Shown here piece by piece: positions 31,753-40,807 of a stretch of DNA of 64,000 nucleotides. The stretch is from Thermoanaerobaculales bacterium. Lineage in GTDB: Bacteria > Acidobacteriota > Thermoanaerobaculia > Thermoanaerobaculales > Sulfomarinibacteraceae. The first letter of the stretch is position 1; each line of letters opens with the position of its first letter. Where the stretch lies: positions 1 to 64,000 of the forward strand of contig JALOLD010000007.1 in NCBI GenBank assembly GCA_025456145.1, read 5' to 3'. The position numbers and the translations under genes are program-made. The notes under the pieces were generated by a model, which made no database searches, was not told the origin of the DNA, and saw only the letters and a list, made by a program, of their open reading frames with translations.

Positions 31753-34289
31753 CCCTCCTCGCGGAGCACAGCGGCGGGCTGCATCCGCGCCGCGACGAGG
31801 GCCGGCGGCAGCCCGGCGACGAGACAGGTGGCGACCACCCAGACCGCCATGGTGACGAGCGAGCTCCACGGCAGCACGAGCTCGAGGGACCAGCCGAAGC
31901 TCTGGAGGTTGACGACCTTGACCAGGATGACCCCGACCGCGATGCCGACCACCGTCCCCGCCGCCGCCGCGGCGAGGCCGAGGAGCCCGGCCTCGCTGAC
32001 GACCATGGCGAGGACCTGGCCTCTCGAGCCGCCGACCGCACGAACCGTCGCGAGCTCCCGCCGCCGCTCGCCGACCAGGGTCAGCAGCACGGTGAGCACC
32101 GCGACGACCGCCACCACGGCGGTGACGAGGTACAACGCGGTGGTGATCGAGAAGGTCCGTTCGAAGGCGCCAAGCACCGCGGCCCGGAGCTCGCGGTTGT
32201 CGAGCGCCTCGACGAGAAAGCGCCCCCGGACCGCCTCGAGGAGGCGCTCGCGGGCGACCCCGGCGTCGCTCTCGGGCGGCAGGAAGAGGGCCATGTCGTC
32301 GGGGCCGGCATCGGGGAAGAAGCGCAGGAAATCGCTCCGGTCGACCACCACCAACCCGTGCGACCGCGAGTAGTCGCGGAAGACGCCGACAACCTCGCGT
32401 TCGAGGACCCCGCCCGGGAGCTCGAACCGGACGGTGTCGCCTTCGCCGATCCCGAAGCGGGTCGCGAAGGGCTCGTTGACCACCGCCGCGCGCTCGCGCC
32501 ACGCCCGGTCGAAGACCTCGGCGGAGTCGCGGCCGGGGAAGGGGACGCTGCCGTGGAAGCGGACGACGTCGAAGGCCGCCCCGGCGAAGCTCACCGGCCG
32601 GCCCTGGTAGGCGACGGTCTGCGAGTAGAAGGGGTCGGCGGTCTCGGGGCCGAAGAGCTCCTCGGCGATGGTCACGATCTCGGGGTCGAGCCGGCCGACC
32701 CAGACCCCGGTCCCGGCGGCGAGCGGGCGGACCCAGAGATCGGCGCGCATCCCCGAGGTGGTCCAGCCTTCCACGGTCGCCCGGAAGGAGCTCACCATCG
32801 TCGCGATGGCTACCGCCAGGGCGACCGCGACCGCCACCGACCCGGCGGCCCAGGCGGCGCGGCGCCGGCCGGCCGACAGGGCGGCGGCGGCGAGCTGGAG
32901 AGCGGCGCCGCGAAGCCTCGCGAAGGGCGCGTGGCCGAGCCGCGCCAACGTGTCGAGCAGCAGCCCCGAGCCGACGAGCAACGCAGCCATGGCGACCAGC
33001 GCCGCGGTGAGCGCCGGGATCGGCAGATCGTCGATCGCGGGCATCCGGGCCAGCGCGGCGGCGGCTGCGGCCATGGCGAGCAGTACGGCGACGGTGGCCA
33101 GGCGCGAGCGCGTTCGCATGCGCTGCGGCGGTGCCGTGCGAAGCCCTTGTAGCGGGGGCACCGACATGATCTCCATGAGTGGCAGCACCGCCGCGGCGAG
33201 GGCCGTCACCACGGCGATGGCGAGGCCGAGCGCCGCGAGCTGCGGGTCGAAGCGGATCTCCGAGGCCGGGATGCCGCGCACGACCGAGGCGACGGTGAAG
33301 CGGACGCTGGCGAGGGCGAGACGGGCGCCGACGAAGCCCCCGGCCACCCCGAGGACACCGCCGACGATGCCGATCCCGAGAGCCTCGAGGAGCACCACCG
33401 ACGCGACCCTGGCCCGTGACGCCCCGAGCGACCGGAGCAGCGACACGACGAAAAGCCGCTGGACCACCGAGGTCGCCAGGGTGGTGGCGATGAGCACCCC
33501 GGCGACGAGCAGCGAGATCGCCGACAGCGCGACGAGGTTGAAGCGCAGCGAGGCGAGCATCTGCTCGGCGAAGCGCCGGCGCTCGCCGGGCGGGCTCGCC
33601 GCCAGGCCGTCGGGGAGGAGCGCATCGGTACGGACGCGAAGCTCGTCGAGATCGACCGACCCGCGGGGGACGAGCTCGATCCGGTCGAGCCGGCCGACCC
33701 GGCCGAGCAGCTCCTGCGCCGCCGCGACATCCATGATCAGCACCCGCTCCCAGACCGCCGACAGACCGTCGGCCTCGAAGACCGCGGCCACCTCGACCGA
33801 CCGCGGCCGGCCGCCGATCGAGACCGAGAGCGCATCGCCGGCTGCGATATCGAGGTCCTCGGCCAACCGCCGCGAGACGAGCGCGCCGAAACCGAGCAGC
33901 GTCGCGTCCAGATCAGGCAGCTCCCGGTCACCGGACAGCACCGGCCGGACCTCGGCGTCGAGGAGCAGGTCGACGCCGAGCAGGCGCACCCCGTCGCCGA
34001 GCTCGAGCAGCAGCACCGTCTCCTCGACCACCGGGACGACCAGCGCGTCGCCCGAGACCGGCCGCAGCTCGGCGAGCAGCGTCTCGGGCAGCCCGCCGGG
34101 GGAGGCGATCTCGAGCCGGGCGGCGCCCGCGACCTCCTCGATCCCCTCGGCGAAGGAGGCGATGGCGGCGCGGCTCGCCGCGATCGTGGAGATCACCGCC
34201 GCGACCCCGGTGGCGACCCCGACCACCGTGACCAGGAACCGCCATGGGCGCCGGAGAAGGGGGCGCAGGAGCAGCGCCTTGAGAATCAT
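31749..34289 (-). CDS. FtsX-type ABC transporter permease, duplicated
   Basis: This 846-residue membrane protein has two FtsX-type halves: a first transmembrane helix at ~16-38, a large extracytoplasmic domain, three helices around ~250-385, a central linker with extra helices, a second extracytoplasmic domain, and three C-terminal helices. This 8-10 helix layout is that of large YbbP/LolC-type permeases that extract or move lipids or lipoproteins rather than small solutes. ATG 34289 (MILKALLLRPLLRRPW) lies inside the end of the ATPase gene region, eleven bases after its stop. The 3' end overlaps the AttH-like gene. Confidence 0.9.
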   Translation of the reverse strand: MILKALLLRPLLRRPWRFLVTVVGVATGVAAVISTIAASRAAIASFAEGIEEVAGAARLEIASPGGLPETLLAELRPVSGDALVVPVVEETVLLLELGDGVRLLGVDLLLDAEVRPVLSGDRELPDLDATLLGFGALVSRRLAEDLDIAAGDALSVSIGGRPRSVEVAAVFEADGLSAVWERVLIMDVAAAQELLGRVGRLDRIELVPRGSVDLDELRVRTDALLPDGLAASPPGERRRFAEQMLASLRFNLVALSAISLLVAGVLIATTLATSVVQRLFVVSLLRSLGASRARVASVVLLEALGIGIVGGVLGVAGGFVGARLALASVRFTVASVVRGIPASEIRFDPQLAALGLAIAVVTALAAAVLPLMEIMSVPPLQGLRTAPPQRMRTRSRLATVAVLLAMAAAAAALARMPAIDDLPIPALTAALVAMAALLVGSGLLLDTLARLGHAPFARLRGAALQLAAAALSAGRRRAAWAAGSVAVAVALAVAIATMVSSFRATVEGWTTSGMRADLWVRPLAAGTGVWVGRLDPEIVTIAEELFGPETADPFYSQTVAYQGRPVSFAGAAFDVVRFHGSVPFPGRDSAEVFDRAWRERAAVVNEPFATRFGIGEGDTVRFELPGGVLEREVVGVFRDYSRSHGLVVVDRSDFLRFFPDAGPDDMALFLPPESDAGVARERLLEAVRGRFLVEALDNRELRAAVLGAFERTFSITTALYLVTAVVAVVAVLTVLLTLVGERRRELATVRAVGGSRGQVLAMVVSEAGLLGLAAAAAGTVVGIAVGVILVKVVNLQSFGWSLELVLPWSSLVTMAVWVVATCLVAGLPPALVAARMQPAAVLREEG

Positions 34290-34299
34290 CGCCCGCCGC

Positions 34300-34980
34300 T
34301 CACGACCGGCGCCCGACGAGGCGGCCGTCGGCGAGCTCGCAGACCCGATCGGCGGCGCCAGCGACCCGGGCGTCGTGGGTGGCGAGGAGCAGCGCCGCAC
34401 CCTCGGATCGGCGGAGCTCGTCGAGCAGCTCGATCACCGCGGCGCCGGTCCGGCTGTCGAGGTTGCCGGTCGGCTCGTCGGCGACAACGACGCGCGGGCG
34501 GTGAACGAGCGCGCGGGCGACCGCGGTGCGCTGCTGCTCGCCGCCCGAGAGCTCCGAGGGGTAGTGGCGGGCGCGATGGCCGAGCCCCACCCGGTCGATC
34601 AGGTCGAGCACCCGGTCGGGATCGCGCCGGCCGTCGAGGGCGAGGGGCAGTGAGACGTTCTCCTCGACCGTGAGGTGGGGGACGAGGTGGAACGCCTGGA
34701 AGACCATGCCGATGGATCGGCGGCGCAGGGCGACGAGCTCGTTCTCGGAGGCGGTCGCGATGTCGACGCCGCACACCGTCACCCGCCCGCGATCCGGCCG
34801 GTCGACCGCGGCCACCAGGTTGAGCGCGGTGGACTTGCCGCAGCCCGACGGGCCGACCAGCGCGACCAGCTCGCCCGAATCGAGGGTGAGCGACAGGTCG
34901 ACCAGGGCGTGCACCTCCTCGTCGCCCCGGCGGTAGTTGCGGCCGACACGGTCGAGCTCGACGACCGGCGCGCCGGTCAT
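34300..34980 (-). CDS. ABC transporter ATPase (LolD/MacB-type)
   Basis: This 226-residue ATPase has Walker A GPSGCGKST, the Q-loop in GMVFQAFHLVPHLT, signature LSGGEQQR, Walker B VVVADEPTGNLDS and H-loop ATHD. These are typical of the LolD/MacB/FtsE class that works with FtsX-type permeases. ATG 34980 overlaps the DUF5619-like gene stop (ATGA). It energises the adjacent permease at 31749-34289. Confidence 0.94.
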   Translation of the reverse strand: MTGAPVVELDRVGRNYRRGDEEVHALVDLSLTLDSGELVALVGPSGCGKSTALNLVAAVDRPDRGRVTVCGVDIATASENELVALRRRSIGMVFQAFHLVPHLTVEENVSLPLALDGRRDPDRVLDLIDRVGLGHRARHYPSELSGGEQQRTAVARALVHRPRVVVADEPTGNLDSRTGAAVIELLDELRRSEGAALLLATHDARVAGAADRVCELADGRLVGRRS

Positions 34981-35276
34981 CCTGCGAACTCGCCGATCGG
35001 GCGGTAGCAGAAGACGTAGGCACCGCGGTCGACGACGACCTTGAGCTCGGCGCCGCGGTTGACCGCGTAGTCGATGTAGCCCGGGATGTCGCAGGCGTCG
35101 TGGCACTCGCTGGCGTGCGCCGGGCTCTCGCGATCCGCGGCGCGGTCGAACCACGAGAGACAGATCGGCCCGTCGAGCGCGCGGTCGGCGGCGTCGTCGG
35201 CCAGCCGCTTGGCGGTTGCGAAGTCGAGACCGAGACCATGGGTAGTGATGTGCAGGGTCTGCATGGGGTCGCTCAC
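34977..35276 (-). CDS. DUF5619 (AF2331-like) small protein
   Basis: This 99-residue protein starts at GTG 35276, chosen because GGAGG lies six bases upstream. An ATG at 35264 is a weaker choice. Its sequence matches my recollection of the DUF5619/AF2331-like family: CLSWFDRAADRESPAHASE, CHDACDIPGYIDYA, NRGAELKVVV, and a terminal YVFCYRPIGEF. Five Cys/His-rich positions may bind metal or form disulfides. Its role is unknown. It heads an operon of four coupled genes (this gene, ATPase, permease, AttH-like protein), so a regulatory or accessory role for the transporter is plausible. Confidence 0.8.
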   Translation of the reverse strand: MSDPMQTLHITTHGLGLDFATAKRLADDAADRALDGPICLSWFDRAADRESPAHASECHDACDIPGYIDYAVNRGAELKVVVDRGAYVFCYRPIGEFAG

Positions 35277-35658
35277 GGCTCGCCTCCGATCGGTCATCCA
35301 GACCATACCTCACGCCCAACGCGCCTGCGATCTCCGAGCTTCCCCACCGGCGCCGGCCCGGGGCGGGACGGCCGGGGCGCTCCCCGGCGCTCGACCCCGA
35401 GGTCGAGGCATCCGGCCTCGTCGGCGGTGTGCCGCCGGCGCGGCACGCCGGGACGATCCGACGGAACGAGAACCGCTCCGTCCGACTGTCGACGCGGTCC
35501 ACCCCATCGGCCCGGAGTCGTCAGGAGGATCGGGACCGGGCGGCGCCGGGAGTCGCGGTCGACCGGCCTGGAATAGTGCGGCTCGGCCGGGGCGTTTTTC
35601 TGACAAACCGTCTCAATCGTGGAGAACGGCGGAACGACGACTCGAGGTGGACGGAAAC
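35277..35658. other. 382-base divergent intergenic region
   Basis: This is the longest gap in the window and separates the transporter operon (minus) from crtE (plus). It must carry both promoters. I see GC-rich sequence with no convincing ORF or RNA. The only AT-rich patch is GTTTTTCTGACAAACC near 35594-35610, about 50 bases before crtE, a possible -35 region with no good -10. Confidence 0.5.
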
Positions 35659-36615
35659 ATGAGCATCAGCATCGACGGGGTGGGGGGCGACGGGCGGCTG
35701 CGGGTGTCGCCGCGCGACGACGCCGGGCGCGAGGCGAGCCGGCACTGGCGTCGTCGGATCGACGCCCGGCTCGCCGAGCTCGTCCCGCCCGAGGACCAGG
35801 CGCCGAGCCCGCTCCACCAGGCGATGCGCTACAGCCTGCTCGCCGGCGGCAAGCGGATCCGGCCGGTGCTGGCGATCCAGGTGGCGACCGACCTCGGCGC
35901 CTCGATCGAGGATGTGCTCGACGTCGCCTGCGCGGTGGAGATGGTCCACACGGCATCGCTCATCCTCGACGACCTGCCCTGCATGGACGACGCCTCGCTG
36001 CGGCGCGGCCGGCCGGCCAACCACCTCGTCTTCGGCGAAGACACCGCGATTCTCGCCGCGACCGCGCTGCTCAACCGCGCCTTCGGCGTGATCGCCGAGT
36101 GCGATCGTCTCCCGGCTCAGACTCGGATCGACCTGAGCCGGCTGCTGTCCGAGTCGGTGGGCAGCCATGGGATCATCGCCGGCCAGTTCTGCGATCTTCG
36201 GATTCGCCACGGCCACGGCGACGATGTCGCCGGTCTGACCGAGATGTACGGTCAGAAGACCGGCGCCCTCTTCGTCGCCGCGCTCGAGGCCGGCGCGCGG
36301 GTCGCGCAGGTCGAGGAGCCGTGGGTCCGCGCGGTCCGCGAGTACGCGGTCAACCTCGGTCTCGCCTTCCAGCTGCTCGACGACCTCCTCGACACCTTCG
36401 GGTCGAGTGGGGACGTCGGCAAGGACACGCGCCAGGACGACGGGAAATCGACCCTCGCATCGCGGCTCGGCGCCCACGGCGCCCGCCAGGAGGTCCACCG
36501 CTATGTCGAGTCGGCGGCCTCGGCCCTCGAGCCGCTGGGCAGCTCGGGCCTCCAGCTCGCCAATCTCGCGAGGGACTACACCCACGCGACGATGGAGCGG
36601 GTGGCGGCGATCTGA
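35659..36615 (+). CDS. crtE: Geranylgeranyl diphosphate synthase
   Basis: This 318-residue trans-prenyltransferase has the first Asp-rich motif DDLPCMDD (from residue ~104), the GGKRIRPVL region, and the second motif FQLLDDLLD (~237-245). It is probably a GGPP synthase feeding the carotenoid enzymes encoded opposite. The residues before the first Asp motif do not by eye decide between FPP and GGPP as product. ATG 35659 is preceded by GAGGTGGACGG. Its stop lies three bases from the stop of the convergent Rieske gene, the tail of the carotenoid operon. Confidence 0.9.
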   Translation: MSISIDGVGGDGRLRVSPRDDAGREASRHWRRRIDARLAELVPPEDQAPSPLHQAMRYSLLAGGKRIRPVLAIQVATDLGASIEDVLDVACAVEMVHTASLILDDLPCMDDASLRRGRPANHLVFGEDTAILAATALLNRAFGVIAECDRLPAQTRIDLSRLLSESVGSHGIIAGQFCDLRIRHGHGDDVAGLTEMYGQKTGALFVAALEAGARVAQVEEPWVRAVREYAVNLGLAFQLLDDLLDTFGSSGDVGKDTRQDDGKSTLASRLGAHGARQEVHRYVESAASALEPLGSSGLQLANLARDYTHATMERVAAI

Positions 36616-36618
36616 TCC

Positions 36619-37554
36619 TTATCGACGGCTGCGGAGCAGGGAGAGCCGCTCCGCGTAGGCCGCGTCGTCGACCCAGAGCCTCCGGGCGGATCGTTCGATA
36701 AACGGCCTGATGAAGCGTTGCAGCTTCCGGGCGTGCCGGAAACCGGGCCGATCCGAGGTCGCGAGAGTCGCCTCGACCACCATCGTGCGTCCCGGCTCGA
36801 TGGGCGTCGCGTGGGTCTCCACCACCGAACCCTTCCCCTCGCCCTCGACGATGGTCATGACGATCGACCGGGGCTCCGGGCTGTGGAACGTGGCGTCGGT
36901 TTCGGCGACAACCCGCCCGATGAGCCTCTTGGCCACCCGCACCTTGAGAACGTCGTCGTCGAGGTCGAGGACGGTGAGGGTCGCGAAGGCGTAAGGGTGG
37001 AAGTGGACGCCGTGCCAGGGATCGAGCCGGTTGGCGATGATGTCCTCGGGGTCGCAGCGAACCTCGAGCTGCACGACGCCCTCGAGGAAGATCTCGGGCC
37101 GTGGGGCGAGCACCGGCAGTGGAGTCTCGGGAACCTCGGGCCCGATCCGGACCCAGCTCAGGACGCCGTCCTCGTGGACCGCATACCGCTTCCACGCACC
37201 GTATCCCTCCTTGCCCAGGGCCAACGCGTGCCACGGGCAGATCAGCTTGCCCTCGCAGACCCGCGAGTGCGCGAGCGACGCCCCCATGTGCGGGCAGGCG
37301 TCGGGAGCGATCAGGAGCTCGCCGTCGACCCGCCAGCAGACGAGGTCCTCGCCGGCGATCCGGTGGCGCTGGGGCTGCTCGCCGAGGAGACGGGATTCGC
37401 CGACGACGTACCAGTGGCCGTGCGGCCGCGCGAGCGCCCGCTCGAGGGCGCGGGCGATGGCGCGGGGTCTGGCCTGTTGCCAGTCGGGAATGAGGGAGGA
37501 GTCCGGGATCTCCACCTGTGGGAGCGGGGGACCAAACTTGATCAGCTTGCTCAT
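36619..37554 (-). CDS. Rieske [2Fe-2S] protein, DUF5914-like, carotenoid operon
   Basis: This 311-residue protein has an N-terminal Rieske domain (~45-130) with cluster ligands Cys87/His89 (CPHMG) and Cys106/His109 (CPWHA). The C-terminal ~170 residues resemble the DUF5914 region found with Rieske proteins in actinobacterial carotenoid clusters, and DPWHGVHFHPYAF supplies several histidines. ATG 37554 overlaps the stop of the CrtU-like gene (ATGA), so the two proteins are made together. It is probably an oxygenase or electron-transfer partner that modifies the carotenoid end group. The exact reaction is not known. Confidence 0.85.
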   Translation of the reverse strand: MSKLIKFGPPLPQVEIPDSSLIPDWQQARPRAIARALERALARPHGHWYVVGESRLLGEQPQRHRIAGEDLVCWRVDGELLIAPDACPHMGASLAHSRVCEGKLICPWHALALGKEGYGAWKRYAVHEDGVLSWVRIGPEVPETPLPVLAPRPEIFLEGVVQLEVRCDPEDIIANRLDPWHGVHFHPYAFATLTVLDLDDDVLKVRVAKRLIGRVVAETDATFHSPEPRSIVMTIVEGEGKGSVVETHATPIEPGRTMVVEATLATSDRPGFRHARKLQRFIRPFIERSARRLWVDDAAYAERLSLLRSRR

Positions 37555-39059
37555 CGCATGCGGCTCGCTTCCGTCTCTTGCACGCGGCGGCCGAAGAGGC
37601 CGCGGCGAGGGATCGATCGGATGGGTTCTGGTCTGACGCCCTGGGGCGCGAGGAGGTGGTTGGCGGCGAGGAACCCGGATGCCACCGCCCGCTCCATCAA
37701 GGCGCTCGGGATCGGCAGACGGACGAAGTCGCCGGCCAGCGCGATCCCCTCGTGCGGGGTGGTGACGCCCGGACGGTCGGCGTGGGATCCGGGGGCGAAG
37801 GCCGGGCAGTCGCGGCGGATGAGGAACCGTTCCTCGATCACTCCGGCGCCGACGTACTCGGGGTAGAAGGTGTGCAGCGCTGAGAGGAGGTCGGCCCGGA
37901 TTGCGGGTTCGTCCATTCCGGGGTCGACGGCATAGGCGTGGAGCTCGACCACCGACCCGCCGGTCCGTGCGGCCCAGTCGCGGCTCTCGTCCTCGAAGAG
38001 ATCGTAAAGCGAGATGTTGTCGAGGCACCCTACACCGGTGGTCCCGACAAAGGGTTGTCGTCCCGGTTTGGTCGGCCGGTCGACCCACAGCCGCCAGACC
38101 ACGAAGGGATTCGTCAGAGCCAGACCCTCCACCGAGCGCCGGAAGCCGGCGTCGTCGAGGTCGAGTGAATCACCGACCACGGCCTGGAGTCCCGGCACCG
38201 TCAGCGCGAGCACGACGTGATCTGCATCGACCGATTCGCCGCCCAGCTCGACCTTCCAGCTCCGATCGGCGCCCTTGGCGACCCTCGACACGGTGCAGCC
38301 GGTTCTGACGTCCACACCGAGTCCGCTCAGGTAGTTGCCGAGGGGCCCCCAGATGGACGTCGAGAAGGGTCGTTTCGAGACGTCGAAGATGAGCCCGTCC
38401 GGGTTTCCCGAGAAGTAGAAGTGGAACATCATGAGCAGCTCGCCCGCCGACATGGCGTTCTCGGGGTTGAAGAAGGAGTGGGCGAAGACGTCGAAGAGCA
38501 TGCGGCGGGCGTCGGGCGGGAATCTGAGAGAGTCGAGGTACTCGCCGGCGGTCATGTCGTCATATCGCCCGTAGGTCCAGCCTCGCTCGTAGCGGAGCAT
38601 CGACAGTGCGGCGAGACCGTTGACCCGCAAGAGGTCCCGCAGACCGAGGGTCGGGGTTCGCCTGGTCAGGGCAATGACGTTCCACGGCGGCTTGTTGGGA
38701 AGACCCGAGAAGGACTCCACCTGTCCGCCGGGGCCGAGGATCGGGTAATCCTCGAGGGGTTCGAGAAAGCCCAGCTCGCCGTCGATCCGACGGAGCAGCG
38801 CCTGGAGGTTGTAGTACTGGCGGAAGAACGCGTGGAAGCCGCGCTCCATCTCGAAGGGCTCACCGGTGGCGAGCCGGTCGGTCCAGGCGCCGGCGCGACC
38901 GCCGAGGAAGGGCTCGCGTTCGGCGAGCACGACCGACACGCCCCGCTCGGCGAGAACGACCGCCGCCGCGACCCCGGCGAGACCGCCACCGGCGATGACC
39001 GCGGTCTGCGGCGAGGAGACCTTCTCGCGTGTGCCTGGCTGCGGCAGGATGAGTTCCAT
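37551..39059 (-). CDS. crtU: CrtU-like carotenoid desaturase/methylase (isorenieratene synthase family)
   Basis: This 502-residue FAD-dependent oxidoreductase has a dinucleotide-binding motif near the N-terminus (IAGGGLAGVAAAVVLAERG). It carries MERGFHAFFRQYYNLQALLRR (shown split in families), which I associate with the CrtU group that converts beta-ionone rings to aromatic rings. Further family-like blocks are DVFAHSFFNPENAMSAGE and GIALAGDFVRLPIPSALME. It differs clearly from the CrtI in the same operon. ATG 39059 is preferred over GTG 39062 by ribosome-binding-site spacing. It follows the DUF2141 gene by 24 bases and overlaps the Rieske gene. Predicted product is an aromatic carotenoid. 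Confidence 0.8.
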   Translation of the reverse strand: MELILPQPGTREKVSSPQTAVIAGGGLAGVAAAVVLAERGVSVVLAEREPFLGGRAGAWTDRLATGEPFEMERGFHAFFRQYYNLQALLRRIDGELGFLEPLEDYPILGPGGQVESFSGLPNKPPWNVIALTRRTPTLGLRDLLRVNGLAALSMLRYERGWTYGRYDDMTAGEYLDSLRFPPDARRMLFDVFAHSFFNPENAMSAGELLMMFHFYFSGNPDGLIFDVSKRPFSTSIWGPLGNYLSGLGVDVRTGCTVSRVAKGADRSWKVELGGESVDADHVVLALTVPGLQAVVGDSLDLDDAGFRRSVEGLALTNPFVVWRLWVDRPTKPGRQPFVGTTGVGCLDNISLYDLFEDESRDWAARTGGSVVELHAYAVDPGMDEPAIRADLLSALHTFYPEYVGAGVIEERFLIRRDCPAFAPGSHADRPGVTTPHEGIALAGDFVRLPIPSALMERAVASGFLAANHLLAPQGVRPEPIRSIPRRGLFGRRVQETEASRMR

Positions 39060-39083
39060 CACGGCTCCAAGCTCATCGCGGGT

Positions 39084-39554
39084 TCACTTGACCCGGATGG
39101 TGATCTGTTTCGTCTCGCCCGAGGCGAGCTCGAGGCGGGCCTCGTCGAACTCCGGCGGCCCGAAAGCGCTGCGGGCGTCGGCCGAGAAGCCGTAGGCCTC
39201 GGATGGAATGCCGAGCGCGCCGGAATCGAGCTCGCGGTCGCTGTCGGCGTCATGGACGACCGAAACGGCGAACGGGCCGGCAGGGACGCCGGTGAAAACC
39301 GCCGACGCCTCGTCGCCGGTGATGTCGACCACCTCGGAGGCAAAGGCCGAGCCGGTCTCGTCGGGCCAGCCGCCGGAATCGAGGAAGACGGCGACGAGAA
39401 CCTGGCCCTCCTCATTCTCGAACCCGACCATCGAGATCTCGAGGCGACCCCGACCCTCGGGGCGGGGCTCGGTGGTCTGCGGCGGCGCCGAGGCGCAAGA
39501 GCCGAGCGCCACGGCGCCCAGGACGAACGCGATGCGTTTGAGAAGGCTGGGCAT
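39084..39554 (-). CDS. DUF2141 lipoprotein
   Basis: This 156-residue exported lipoprotein has signal MPSLLKRIAFVLGAVALGSC with lipobox LGSC. The mature part is a DUF2141 domain (beta sandwich): LEISMVGFENEEGQVLVAVF, GVPAGPFAVSVVHDADSD, and an SEAYGFSADARSAFGPPEF segment. Start ATG 39554 has a TACAAT box six bases upstream. An alternative ATG at 39605 overlaps the permease stop and has GGGAGAG before it but would give an unusually long signal. It lies between the transporter and the late carotenoid genes in the operon, so a periplasmic or outer-membrane carotenoid-related role is possible. Confidence 0.85.
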   Translation of the reverse strand: MPSLLKRIAFVLGAVALGSCASAPPQTTEPRPEGRGRLEISMVGFENEEGQVLVAVFLDSGGWPDETGSAFASEVVDITGDEASAVFTGVPAGPFAVSVVHDADSDRELDSGALGIPSEAYGFSADARSAFGPPEFDEARLELASGETKQITIRVK

Positions 39555-39560
39555 CGGAGC

Positions 39561-39566
39561 ATTGTA
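39561..39566 (-). promoter_or_regulatory. TACAAT box six bases before DUF2141 start
   Basis: TACAAT-N6-ATG on the minus strand, the same exact spacing as at 51143 and 63308. It may give an internal, leaderless transcript inside the carotenoid operon. Confidence 0.4.
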
Positions 39567-39601
39567 GACCGGCGATGAACGGCGTCGGCGGATCGAGGAC
39601 G

Positions 39602-40807
39602 TCATGAGCTCTCCCATCGGCGGGCCAGCACCCGGGTGACAACGAACAATACGATGGCGGTGGCGGTCAGGACGGCCAGCTCCGGGAGGAGCGCGGTGAC
39701 CGGGAGGCTGCGCCAGAAGACCTTGATGTAGCCGTCGAGGGCCCAGGCGTTGAAGGTGATCCTGCCGATCTGCTGCAGGCTCTCGCTCATGACATAGCGG
39801 GGGACCATGCTTCCCCCGAGGGCGGACATGCAGAGAATCAAGATGACGGCGACGGCGTTGAGCTGCGCGCGATTCCTGCACAGGGCGGCCAGGGTGAGGG
39901 CGAAGCTGCTCGCCGCCCCGGCGGTGGCCACCGTCATGACCGCGAAGCCCGGGAGATGGCCGATGAGGTCGACGCCGAAGGCGAGTTGAGCCCATGCGAA
40001 CATGATGGTCACCTGGACCATCCCGACGATGGTCATGAGCAGCCACTTGCCCGCCAGGAGCTGGATCATGCTAAGGTCGGAGCACATGAGCCGGTCGAGG
40101 GTCTGGTTCTCCTCCTCCTCGAGCAACGTGCCGGAGTTGCCCACCGCGCCGAAGAGCAGGAACATCACCGCGATCCCGGCGGCGTACATGGACACCACGG
40201 GGTTGGACTTGTCGGCGGCGAAGACGTCCTCCACCTCGATGGCGACCGGACGGGCGATGGCGGAGATCGGAGAGGCCTCGAACTCAGCCGGTGAGAGCGC
40301 CAGGAATGTCCGGACCTGCATCTGGATCCGTTCGGCGATCATCTTCCCCGATGTTTGCCGCAGCAAGGCGGTCACAACCTGGGTGGCCACCGGATCCGAG
40401 GAATCCGCCAACAACCGGAGATCCACCGCATCGTTGCCCGTGCCCGTGAGCGATGCCGACCAACCGTCCGGGATGACCACCGCCAGCGGGACCGTGCCCA
40501 CGAGGACAAGCGACCTGGCGGGTTCGGTGGATGAGAAGACAAAGAGGCCGTCTTCATGATCCGCGGGCGCGTAGATGTGCAGCGTCTCCCACTCGGCCAG
40601 GGCCGAGGAGAACTCGCGGCTGAGCTCGGTCGCGTCTTCGTCGACGATGGCCAGGTCGACGCGCGGCGACCTTCCGAGCCCGATCTGTGAGTCGAAGATG
40701 AAGGCGAAGATGGTGAAGAACGCGATCGGCACGACAAAGGTCAGCAGGATCTCCGTCCGACCGTGCCACATCCGCAGCAGACCGACGCGAACGACCGTGC
40801 CGATCAT
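39602..40807 (-). CDS. ABC-2-type transporter permease
   Basis: This 401-residue permease has one N-terminal transmembrane helix (~20-40), a large extracytoplasmic domain (~50-225) and five C-terminal helices (~235-395), as in the ABC-2/YhgE/DrrB-like exporters. EEEENQTLDRLMCSDL is the conserved cytoplasmic segment preceding helix two. ATG 40807 overlaps the ATPase stop by four bases. It forms an exporter with the ATPase at 40804 and is embedded between crtB and the DUF2141 gene. The substrate is not evident; a carotenoid, its glycoside or a lipid is suggested by context only. Confidence 0.9.
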   Translation of the reverse strand: MIGTVVRVGLLRMWHGRTEILLTFVVPIAFFTIFAFIFDSQIGLGRSPRVDLAIVDEDATELSREFSSALAEWETLHIYAPADHEDGLFVFSSTEPARSLVLVGTVPLAVVIPDGWSASLTGTGNDAVDLRLLADSSDPVATQVVTALLRQTSGKMIAERIQMQVRTFLALSPAEFEASPISAIARPVAIEVEDVFAADKSNPVVSMYAAGIAVMFLLFGAVGNSGTLLEEEENQTLDRLMCSDLSMIQLLAGKWLLMTIVGMVQVTIMFAWAQLAFGVDLIGHLPGFAVMTVATAGAASSFALTLAALCRNRAQLNAVAVILILCMSALGGSMVPRYVMSESLQQIGRITFNAWALDGYIKVFWRSLPVTALLPELAVLTATAIVLFVVTRVLARRWESS

